NCBI GenBank assembly: GCA_964568345.1
Contig: CAZMPG010000034.1
Location: forward strand, 1-11,303
Length of the DNA stretch: 11,303 bases
Source: UBA12088 sp964568345
GTDB taxonomy: Bacteria > Patescibacteriota > Minisyncoccia > Phycocordibacterales > UBA12088
Direction: 5' to 3'
In this document: positions 1-5,264 of the stretch, piece by piece
Layout: each line of letters begins with the position of its first letter
How positions within the stretch are numbered: position 1 is the stretch's first letter
Translations under genes and position numbers: made by a program
The notes under the pieces: generated by a model
Databases searched by the model: none
Told to the model about the DNA's origin: nothing
Seen by the model: the letters and a program-made list of their open reading frames with translations, nothing else

Positions 1-441
1 GTCGTGTGAGCGCTTGTAGCTGTCACGCGCTGCTTCGAACGCGCCAGTATTACCCCTCACAGTTGACAGAAAAGAGGTTGCTAGTTCTGTTGCCAGTGCG
101 TTTGGTGGCATCGATGGCACATACCGAGCCCCTCCTATCGGCACGTCACGGTGGCTTCTCCAATACACTTCGCACAATCTCCTGTACGCTTCGATGCGAT
201 CGAGTAGCGGAAAATATGTTTCCACAGTGACCCGGCCGCTTATGATGAGGTCGTAAATATCCCGCGCCTCACGGCGCAGCTCCGCCTCAGGGAGGAGCGG
301 TGTACTGGCAAGGTACATCTGCTCGAATCGGTCTTCTGCGTGTCCCCACTCGAGCAATGCGGGCATGAAGCAGCCCACGAGCCCAAGTGCGAGTACTACT
401 AATAACAATCCCGTTGGGGGTGTGGCGATGCGAATGTTCAC
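1..441 (-). CDS. Probable lipoprotein or N-terminally anchored protein, 3' end outside window
   Basis: The minus strand is open from a GTG at 441-439 to the window edge: 147 codons with no stop. The start is well supported, with AAGGAG six nucleotides upstream and a good promoter at 481-509. The N-terminus has an Arg at residue 4, a hydrophobic stretch at about 11-26 and the lipobox-like LVGC, so the protein is probably exported and either lipidated at that Cys or held by one membrane helix. The rest is soluble-looking and rich in charged and aromatic residues (for example DRFEQMYLAS and YRRLCEVYWRSHRD). I do not recognise the family and assign no function. The gene lies downstream of tRNA-Ala but appears to be a separate transcription unit, because terminator-like hairpins intervene. 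Confidence is high that it is coding and moderate for the lipoprotein call. Confidence 0.72.
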   Translation of the reverse strand, partial: MNIRIATPPTGLLLVVLALGLVGCFMPALLEWGHAEDRFEQMYLASTPLLPEAELRREARDIYDLIISGRVTVETYFPLLDRIEAYRRLCEVYWRSHRDVPIGGARYVPSMPPNALATELATSFLSTVRGNTGAFEAARDSYKRSHD

Positions 442-480
442 TCTTATCTCCTTGCTTGTGGGGTTAGTTAGTCCGGTATC

Positions 481-509
481 ACCATACCGCAATGCTACGG
501 TTACGTCAA
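481..509 (-). promoter_or_regulatory. Sigma-70-type promoter of the left-edge gene
   Basis: On the minus strand TTGACG (504-509) and TATGGT (481-486) are separated by exactly 17 bp. This matches the housekeeping consensus at 5/6 and 4/6 positions. The predicted transcription start is near 474, giving a leader of about 33 nt that carries the AAGGAG site of the GTG start at 441. Confidence 0.6.
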
Positions 510-511
510 CG

Positions 512-551
512 AAAATCCACACCCATTCTCAGAGGGGGAATGGGTGTGTGG
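512..551 (-). terminator. Terminator-like hairpin, minus strand
   Basis: The arms CACACCCATTC (520-530) and GAATGGGTGTG (538-548) form an 11-bp perfect stem with a 7-nt loop. On the minus strand the stem is followed within two bases by TTTT (512-515). It lies just upstream of the promoter at 481-509, so it would insulate the left-edge gene from tRNA-region read-through. The T tract is short, so the strength is uncertain. Confidence 0.5.
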
Positions 552-569
552 TTACTTAGTGAGCGTCAT

Positions 570-793
570 GCTGGTGCGAGACCCGAGAGGACTCGACGAT
601 ACGTCGCTAAGTATTTTTGTTCGCTGCGCTCCAAAACTACTAAGCGCGTTTCGTCTACGCTCGCCTGTCGCTATGTGACATGGCTCCGCGCTTCGAGTCC
701 TCACGCACCGTGCGTAGGCACGGTGCTTCGGGTCCACCGAACAAAAACAGCCGTCTTGCGAAGACGGACTCGTTTTTGTAATCGGTGGACCCG
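570..793. repeat. Palindrome cluster built from partial copies of the tRNA-Ala 3' end
   Basis: The 17-mer GACCCGAGAGGACTCGA from the T-arm and acceptor region of the neighbouring tRNA (788-804) recurs identically at 580-596. An inverted copy lies at 692-738 but is split: TTCGAGTCCTC (692-702) and CGGGTCCACC (729-738) are separated by 26 bp that contain a perfect 9-bp hairpin (705-713 with 718-726, loop GTAG). The 12-mer CGGGTCCACCGA at 729-740 is the exact reverse complement of 782-793, which is the 3' end of the tRNA gene plus its flank. GAGGACTCGA (587-596) and TCGAGTCCTC (693-702) form a further inverted pair about 95 bp apart. No long protein frame is convincing here. It could be a remnant of repeated integration at the tRNA gene or a palindromic mobile repeat. 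Confidence 0.7.
741..779 (-). terminator. Bidirectional intrinsic terminator downstream of tRNA-Ala
   Basis: CCGTCTT (751-757) pairs with AAGACGG (761-767) across a GCG loop. On the minus strand, the direction of the tRNA, the stem is followed by CT and then five T residues (743-747). On the plus strand a five-T tract also follows (773-777). The flanking ACAAAAAC (741-748) and GTTTTTGT (772-779) extend the palindrome by 8 bp. It lies 7 nt beyond the tRNA 3' end. Confidence 0.7.
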
Positions 794-858
794 AGAGGAC
801 TCGAACCCCCTACCTCCTCAGTGCAAATGAGGCGCTCTACCAGGTGAGCTACGGGCCC
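786..858 (-). tRNA. tRNA-Ala(TGC)
   Basis: The minus strand folds as a complete 73-nt cloverleaf: acceptor GGGCCCG (858-852) with CGGGTCC (793-787), D stem GCTC/GAGC, anticodon stem CCTCA/TGAGG around loop TTTGCAC, 5-nt variable region and T loop TTCGAGT. The anticodon is TGC, which reads GCN alanine codons. The acceptor stem carries a G3-U70 wobble, the classical identity element for alanyl-tRNA synthetase, which independently supports the call. The T stem has two G-U pairs. The discriminator base is A, and the encoded bases that follow are CCG, so CCA is not fully encoded and must be completed by the CCA-adding enzyme. The 3' end is duplicated in inverted and direct orientation just downstream. 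Confidence 0.95.
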
Positions 859-873
859 ATTGCGAGCATCGCC

Positions 874-903
874 ATAGTACCCTACCATGTGCCGTATTGG
901 CAA
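874..903 (-). promoter_or_regulatory. Probable promoter of tRNA-Ala
   Basis: On the minus strand TTGCCA (898-903, 5/6 to consensus) and TACTAT (874-879, 4/6) are separated by 18 bp. The predicted start lies about 7-9 nt before the first tRNA base, a normal short leader for an independently transcribed tRNA. Confidence 0.5.
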
Positions 904-938
904 GTGCGGCACGCGTGTTCGATGAGGCACGTACAGAC

Positions 939-959
939 GTGCCCCGCGTAGCGGGGCAC
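939..959 (-). terminator. Hairpin after the carbonic-anhydrase-like gene
   Basis: GTGCCCCGC (939-947) and GCGGGGCAC (951-959) form a perfect 9-bp GC-rich stem with a 3-nt loop, beginning 5 nt after the stop codon of the gene ending at 965. There is no proper T tract on the minus strand (the following bases are GTCTGT), so it may stabilise the mRNA end or terminate only weakly. A second 9-bp palindrome (CCAGAACCA/TGGTTCTGG) lies inside the last codons of the gene, at about 976-1000. Confidence 0.4.
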
Positions 960-964
960 TGCTA

Positions 965-1591
965 TCAAACCGTTTCCAGAACCATTTCCGATGGTTCTGG
1001 CACTACGTGTCGTGGCGGTATGGTCGCGACGCGCTCCATGCGCCACCCAAAGACCTGCGCCCGGGCAAACAGGGCAATTACGAGCGCATCCGGGTAGCAT
1101 CCATGAATTGCACGTGCGGCATCCTGCTGCAGCTCGAGGTGTCGCTCGGGACATGCGCACATGCCCGCACACGCGTCGTGCGCAGTCGTGACAATGACCT
1201 CTGGCTGTACCACGCTGCACTGGTGGCGTATGACGGCATGGTACGCCTCCGTTACGGCGTTTCCCGACAACGGTGCGCAGGCATCGGGGCCCGCGAGGCG
1301 CAGCCCGTACACGCGGTAGAGCTTCCCCGTCTCGCGCCGGAGCATACCGAAGGTGATCCATGCATGGATCACCTCACCGAGGTCACTGAAACGAGGATCT
1401 ACGCACGTCAGCACGAGCGCTGGCGACAGTGCATCATGCCGCCTGATGATAGCCCTGCCAAACCAGCCGAGCGTCGAAGGATCACACGTACCGCAGAGCA
1501 CGATGTGCTTTGCCCAAATTAGGGCTCGCACGTAGAGCCACCCGCCGGTTGAAAGAATAAAATCGTAGAGCGCACCAAGCACCCGTTTCAT
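965..1591 (-). CDS. Divergent beta-carbonic-anhydrase-like protein
   Basis: This 208-residue protein has the signature spacing of the beta class of carbonic anhydrases, zinc enzymes that interconvert CO2 and bicarbonate. CVDPRF at 63-68 supplies the C-x-D-x-R motif (C63 as zinc ligand, D65 and R67 as the Asp-Arg dyad). HDAC at 138-141 supplies the H-x-x-C motif (H138, C141). LYRVYGLRLAG, then a helix (VTEAYHAVIRH), then a strand (PEVIVTTAH) follow the order of the beta fold between the motifs. The 75-residue gap between C63 and H138 is longer than the roughly 55 of E. coli Can, and the Gly usually following the second Cys is Ala-Gly here. The N-terminus (about 3-30) is hydrophobic or amphipathic and may touch the membrane. 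I chose ATG 1591 because GGGAGGT lies 6 nt upstream; the TTG further out overlaps that site. Activity is inferred from motifs only. Confidence 0.62.
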   Translation of the reverse strand: MKRVLGALYDFILSTGGWLYVRALIWAKHIVLCGTCDPSTLGWFGRAIIRRHDALSPALVLTCVDPRFSDLGEVIHAWITFGMLRRETGKLYRVYGLRLAGPDACAPLSGNAVTEAYHAVIRHQCSVVQPEVIVTTAHDACAGMCACPERHLELQQDAARAIHGCYPDALVIALFARAQVFGWRMERVATIPPRHVVPEPSEMVLETV

Positions 1592-1623
1592 CGTCGCACC
1601 TCCCAAAGAACAAGCCAGCAGCT

Positions 1624-1652
1624 AGCATAGCGTGCATGCAGGTGGAGGGCAA
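1624..1652 (-). promoter_or_regulatory. Probable promoter of the carbonic-anhydrase-like gene
   Basis: On the minus strand TTGCCC (1647-1652) and TATGCT (1624-1629) are 17 bp apart. The predicted leader is about 26 nt and contains the GGGAGGT ribosome binding site. The 10-mer CGCTATGCTA around this -10 also occurs at the -10 proposed for mreB. Confidence 0.45.
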
Positions 1653-1671
1653 GTGGGTGGAGGTGGAAAGC

Positions 1672-1695
1672 ATACGACAGTGACCACTGTCGTAT
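1672..1695 (-). terminator. Hairpin downstream of rpoD
   Basis: ATACGACAGT (1672-1681) and ACTGTCGTAT (1686-1695) form a perfect 10-bp stem with a 4-nt loop, 26 nt after the rpoD stop. The minus-strand tail is only GCTTTCC, so it is a weak intrinsic terminator in that direction; the plus-strand side has a better pyrimidine tract (CGGTTCTTTTCTC). It probably ends the dnaG-rpoD transcript. Confidence 0.5.
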
Positions 1696-1721
1696 CGGTT
1701 CTTTTCTCTTACCTCTTTTCT

Positions 1722-3086
1722 CTAGTAGTTCCGCAAACACCGCGCCATGTCGTGGTGGCGGATTTTCTCGATCGCTTTCGCCTCTATCTGGCGGATGCGC
1801 TCGCGGGTGACGCCAAACTCTTTCCCCACCTCTTCGAGCGTGTGGTAGATGCCGTCCTCGAGGCCGTGCCGGAGCATGAGGATCTTGCGCTCTTTGGGCG
1901 AGAGGTCGTCGAGTATCCGGTGGAGCTGCTCGGTGAGGATGTTGTGCGAAGTCTCCTGGTCGGGGGCGTCTATGGTGTCATCCCGGATGAAGTCACCGAG
2001 GACCGACCGATCGTCGTCACTATCCCCCACCGGGCTCTCGAGCGATACGGTGTCCTGGTTTATCTTCTCGATAAGGTAGACCTTGTCGAGCTCGACCCCC
2101 ATCTCAATGGCCATCTCCTCGGGAACAGGGTCGCGGCCGAGGTCCTGCGCGAGCCGGCGGAATACTTGCTTGTACTTCGCGATAGTTTCTACCATGTGGA
2201 CGGGGATGCGGATGGTGCGCGACTGGTCGGCGAGCGCGCGGGTGATAGCCTGGCGGATCCACCACGTCGCGTACGTCGAGAACTTGTACCCCTTGGTGTA
2301 GTCGAACTTGTCCACTGCCTTGAAGAGGCCGATATTGCCCTCCTGGATGAGGTCGAGGAGCGTGAGGTCGGGGCTCCGGCCGATGTAGCGCTTCGCTATC
2401 GATACGACGAGTCGGAGGTTCGAACGGGCGAGGAGGTTCTTCGCCTCAAGGTCGCCCTCCATGACACGCTTCGCCATCGCGCGCTCTTCCCCGGTCGTGA
2501 GGAGCGGGTACTGCCCTATCTCACGGAGGTACATTTGGATCGAATCGTACCCCGAGTCGCGGCTCCGGAGCGACGTAAGGCGTTCGGTCGCTGGGTCAGG
2601 CACCTCCTCCGCGAGGATGTTGCCGCCCTCAAGGATATCCACACCCGCCGTACCGAGGCGGTCGTACAGCTCCTCGAGGAAGACGACATCCTCTTCAATC
2701 TTCGGGAACTCGCGGAGGATTTCGTCGTATATCACGTAGCCGCGGTCGCGACCCTTCTGGAGGAGGAGGGTGGTCTTCCGCTCGATCTCCTGCTGCTTCG
2801 GCGAGAGTGTGGGGGATGCTGCGCGCTTCACAGGAGGTGCTTTCTTATGCTGGGGGGCAGCAGGCTTTGCTGTGAGCTGCTTTACAGCGGGCTTGATAGC
2901 CTTTTTCGGTGCGCTGGACTTACTGCGCTGCGCTGCAGGCCGCTTCGCTGCCGCGGTGCGGCTCTGTACCGGTGCCTTCTTCGCAGGCCGCACCGGTGTG
3001 CGGGGTGCAGCTGCTTTCTGCCGCGCGGCACGCGTTGTACTGTGGCGAGGGGTAGAAGCCATGGGACGGAAGTTTGTACGCACCAT
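1722..3086 (-). CDS. rpoD: RNA polymerase primary sigma factor (sigma-70/RpoD)
   Basis: This 454-residue protein is the housekeeping sigma subunit, which directs RNA polymerase to -35/-10 promoters. Residues 1-93 are a low-complexity tail rich in Lys, Arg, Ala and Pro. Region 1.1 follows at about 96-160 (RGYVIYDEI). Region 1.2 starts near 180 (DSIQMYLREIG). Region 2 spans about 215-286, with core-binding NLRLVVSIAKRY (223-234) and the -10 recognition and melting segment STYATWWIRQAITRAL (270-285). Region 3 follows (RTIRIPVHMVETI, 290-302). Region 4 ends the protein with LSPKERKILMLRHGL (395-409) and the -35-binding helix-turn-helix (VTRERIRQIEAKAI, 426-439). The length suits a primary sigma with a short non-conserved region. 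ATG 3086 is preceded by AAGGAAAG about 6 nt away. It lies 20 nt after dnaG and is probably co-transcribed. The promoters seen in this window fit such a sigma. Confidence 0.97.
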   Translation of the reverse strand: MVRTNFRPMASTPRHSTTRAARQKAAAPRTPVRPAKKAPVQSRTAAAKRPAAQRSKSSAPKKAIKPAVKQLTAKPAAPQHKKAPPVKRAASPTLSPKQQEIERKTTLLLQKGRDRGYVIYDEILREFPKIEEDVVFLEELYDRLGTAGVDILEGGNILAEEVPDPATERLTSLRSRDSGYDSIQMYLREIGQYPLLTTGEERAMAKRVMEGDLEAKNLLARSNLRLVVSIAKRYIGRSPDLTLLDLIQEGNIGLFKAVDKFDYTKGYKFSTYATWWIRQAITRALADQSRTIRIPVHMVETIAKYKQVFRRLAQDLGRDPVPEEMAIEMGVELDKVYLIEKINQDTVSLESPVGDSDDDRSVLGDFIRDDTIDAPDQETSHNILTEQLHRILDDLSPKERKILMLRHGLEDGIYHTLEEVGKEFGVTRERIRQIEAKAIEKIRHHDMARCLRNY

Positions 3087-3106
3087 ACACTACTTTCCTT
3101 GCAGTA

Positions 3107-4849
3107 TCAAGGGAGGGCTGTGTATAGCTCGAGGCGCTTTGTCACCGCGGCGAATGCGGCGAGGAGCTCTTCGGTGCGTGCTTCATCATGCAGGAGCTCG
3201 GCGTGGCGGAGCTCGCGGGTGATACGCTGTTGCTCCTCCTGCGCCGAAAGGCGGGCGAGATCGCGGAGGAGGGCTTCAAGCACTGCGGGCAGGTCGCGCG
3301 TTGTCTCGTGGAGGACCTCGGCGTGGAGCGCGAGCGCGTCGCGGTCGTGCGCGTGCCGTGCGAGGGTGCCCTCGAGCTGCAGGTCAAAGCGCTGGGAAAG
3401 TGATGCCACCGCCTCACCCCCCACCACCGCCTGCTCCGCACCCTCCTGCCAGAACAGGATGCCGGCAATCTCGCGCTCGAGGCGCCCGCGCCGCGTCGGT
3501 GCGGGCTGCTCCTGCTGCTGGGGGGCTTCCGGCGGCGCGCTCACGGGGGGTGCACGCTTCTCGGTGCGTGCGAGCAGCTGTACCTCCTCCCCGACTGCGT
3601 CAGCGGGGAGGGAGAGAGCGTTTGCTACGGTGCGCACCCAGTGCGCACGGTCAACGCTACTCTTCACGCGCGCGACGAATGGCAGAACGCTGTCCCGCAC
3701 GTGGAGCTCGAAAGCGCGCGCGTCACCGCCTGCGGCGTGCGCCCGTGCCGCAGACTCGAGGAGGAAAGCGACGATGTGCCGTGCGTCGGTCACCGCCTGG
3801 CGCCAGGCCCCGACATCGGTGCGGATGGCATCCGCAGGGTCTTTGCCGGAGGGTATGCGCACCACACGCACCTCCATACCCCGCTCGAGGGCCATCGTGG
3901 CTGCACGCACGGTTGAAGCCTCGCCCGCGCTGTCGCCGTCGAGGGCGAGGAGGAGGGTGTTCGTCATGCGTGCGACGAGGGTGAGGTGGTCGTCGGTGAG
4001 GCCGGTGCCCGACACGGCGACCGTCTGCGGAAAGCCTGCCTGGTGGCAGAGGACGAGGTCCATCTGCCCCTCGACGAGGAGCGCGTAGGTAGCGGTGCGC
4101 ATCGCATGGCGCGCACGATCGAAGCCGTAGAGCACCCTGCCCTTGTCGAAGAGCGGCGTTTCCGGTGAGTTGAGGTACTTCGCATTGCGCTCGTCTGCTG
4201 CCGCGGGGCCGAAAATGCGCCCGCTGAAGGCGACAATGCGGCCCGAGGCATCGGCTATCGGAAACATGATCCGCGAGCGGAAGCGGTCGTAGTATGCGCC
4301 GTGTTCGTCTGACGACGGCCGCTTGCTCAAGCCCGCAGTCTCTATGTCGGTGTCGGTATACCCCTGTGCGCGGAGGTGCTCGTGGAGGGTCCGCCACGCA
4401 TCAGGAGCGAAGCCGAGCCGAAACTGCTGCGCGGTCGTCGCGAGGCACCCACGGTCAGCAAGGTACGCGCGTGCTTCGTCGTTCCCTGCGAGCCCCTGCT
4501 CGTAGAATACGCACGCTGCCTCGAGTACGTCGTACAGGCGATCGCGTGCGTCGCGCGCTGCACGGTTTTCGGTGTGGAGCAGCACCCCAGCGCGCTGCGC
4601 GAGGAGCGTGAGCGCCCCACGGAAGTCAACCCCCTCGATCTCCTGCACAAAGGTGAAGATGTCGCCGCCACGGTTCGAGGAGAAGTCGTAGTACATGCCC
4701 TTATCGGGGCTCACGTAGAAGCTCGGTGTCTTCTCCTTCTTGAAGGGCGAGAGGCCCTTGTAGTTCTTGCCAGCGCGGGTGAGCTTCACATACTGCCCCA
4801 CCACCTCGACGATGCTGAGGCGGTCTTTGATCTGCTGCACGTCGTCCAT
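3107..4849 (-). CDS. dnaG: DNA primase DnaG lacking its zinc-ribbon ligands
   Basis: DnaG makes RNA primers for DNA replication with the replicative helicase. The 580-residue protein has the usual order: N-terminal zinc-binding-type domain (about 1-90), catalytic core (about 110-345) and C-terminal helicase-binding region. The N-terminal motif is recognisable as NYKGLSPFKKEKTPSF (29-44) and GMYYDFSSNRGGDIFTF (51-67), but the four zinc ligands expected there (Cys, His, Cys, Cys) are S34, K37, D55 and S58, so no zinc site can form. The Toprim core looks intact: VEGQMDLV with E259, and LALDGDSAGEA with D304 and D306. Residues 430-455 form a Pro/Gln/Ala-rich linker before the C-terminal domain. 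I chose ATG 4849 because conserved homology begins there; a TTG 33 nt upstream adds only unlikely residues. There is no clear ribosome binding site, and a -10-like hexamer lies 6 nt upstream. rpoD follows after 20 nt. Confidence 0.95.
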   Translation of the reverse strand: MDDVQQIKDRLSIVEVVGQYVKLTRAGKNYKGLSPFKKEKTPSFYVSPDKGMYYDFSSNRGGDIFTFVQEIEGVDFRGALTLLAQRAGVLLHTENRAARDARDRLYDVLEAACVFYEQGLAGNDEARAYLADRGCLATTAQQFRLGFAPDAWRTLHEHLRAQGYTDTDIETAGLSKRPSSDEHGAYYDRFRSRIMFPIADASGRIVAFSGRIFGPAAADERNAKYLNSPETPLFDKGRVLYGFDRARHAMRTATYALLVEGQMDLVLCHQAGFPQTVAVSGTGLTDDHLTLVARMTNTLLLALDGDSAGEASTVRAATMALERGMEVRVVRIPSGKDPADAIRTDVGAWRQAVTDARHIVAFLLESAARAHAAGGDARAFELHVRDSVLPFVARVKSSVDRAHWVRTVANALSLPADAVGEEVQLLARTEKRAPPVSAPPEAPQQQEQPAPTRRGRLEREIAGILFWQEGAEQAVVGGEAVASLSQRFDLQLEGTLARHAHDRDALALHAEVLHETTRDLPAVLEALLRDLARLSAQEEQQRITRELRHAELLHDEARTEELLAAFAAVTKRLELYTALP

Positions 4850-4855
4850 GTTCTC

Positions 4856-4861
4856 AGTATG
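4856..4861 (-). promoter_or_regulatory. -10-like element directly before dnaG
   Basis: CATACT on the minus strand (4/6 to TATAAT) ends 6 nt before the dnaG ATG, so transcription would begin at or next to the start codon. The best -35 is weak (TTGGGC at 15 bp spacing, 4877-4882). The same layout occurs before the ATPase gene and mreB. Confidence 0.35.
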
Positions 4862-4886
4862 GTACACGCGCGCAACGCCCAAGGGA

Positions 4887-5142
4887 AGCGCTCGTAATTG
4901 CTCACACCTTCCAGAAACATCCCGACGTCGTCGTCATTGCGAGCCCCGCCTATGGCGGGGTGCTCCCCGCCATAGGCGGGGCGAAGCAATCCAGGATCGT
5001 GTTCGCTATGGTACCGAAACGCCCCTCAGATTATGGACGGCTTCCCGCCACCTCTGCTCGCGGCTAGAGGCCTGCGGTTATCCCCGCGGCAGGCGGGGCT
5101 CGCAGAGACAGTTCGCGGAGGCTGTGAGCAGTTACAAGCGCT
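4887..5142. repeat. MITE-like nested inverted-repeat element, 256 bp
   Basis: The ends are inverted copies: 4887-4908 (AGCGCTCGTAATTGCTCACA...) matches the reverse complement of 5121-5142 at 19 of 22 positions. Nested inside, 4938-4950 (TGCGAGCCCCGCC) is the perfect reverse complement of 5092-5104. The left half holds a perfect 18-bp stem (4943-4960 with 4965-4982, loop TGCT), and each arm is itself a 7-bp palindrome (CCCCGCC/GGCGGGG), so it can form one long or two short hairpins. It is flanked by CATTGC (4935-4940) and GCAATC (4986-4991). The right half has CCCCGC/GCGGGG (5082-5087 with 5093-5098). The GTCATTGCGAG...GAAGCAATC frame resembles palindromic intergenic repeats known from many bacterial genomes. 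No gene is visible. This is most of the gene-free stretch 4850-5263. Confidence 0.65.
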
Positions 5143-5143
5143 C

Positions 5144-5264
5144 GAGCACGTTCAAAAACCTCCCATGCTGCATTGCGCTTCGCTCGGAAACGCTCACCGT
5201 ATAGCGAACACGCTTCGCATTTCCTCGCTTGCGCGCCTTGCCTGCGATGTTTTTGATCACGCTC
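5144..5264. repeat. Imperfect inverted repeat after the ATPase gene
   Basis: 5144-5162 (GAGCACGTTCAAAAACCTC) pairs with 5246-5264 at 15 of 19 positions, enclosing about 83 nt. On the minus strand it starts at the ATPase stop codon and could act in transcription termination or mRNA stability. CGTGTTCGCTAT at 4998-5009 also has a perfect reverse complement inside this element (5201-5212), linking it to the neighbouring MITE-like repeat. A 42-codon open frame (GTG 5260 to TAA 5132) occupies it; I do not call that a gene. Confidence 0.5.

Noticed and set aside
6..559. Plus-strand frames at 6-230 and 365-559
   Set aside because: They are antisense to, or overlap the promoter of, the left-edge gene, whose frame is open throughout and has good expression signals.
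570..793. Second functional tRNA gene
   Set aside because: Only 3' T-arm and acceptor fragments are present; there is no D arm or anticodon arm.
882..1522. Other frames over the carbonic-anhydrase-like gene (minus 882-1361, plus 1007-1522)
   Set aside because: They lack ribosome binding sites and recognisable motifs, while the chosen frame has both a strong binding site and paired zinc-ligand motifs.
1632..4088. Long plus-strand open frame of 818 codons
   Set aside because: It lies antisense to rpoD and dnaG, which have unmistakable conserved domains. Its protein is Arg/Ser/Cys-rich with no family pattern, as expected from the GC-rich complementary strand.
4850..4882. TTG start for dnaG 33 nt upstream
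   Set aside because: The extra residues are not DnaG-like, and homology begins exactly at the ATG at 4849.
4887..5264. Possible CRISPR array
   Set aside because: The repeats are inverted and few, with no regularly spaced direct repeats and no cas genes.
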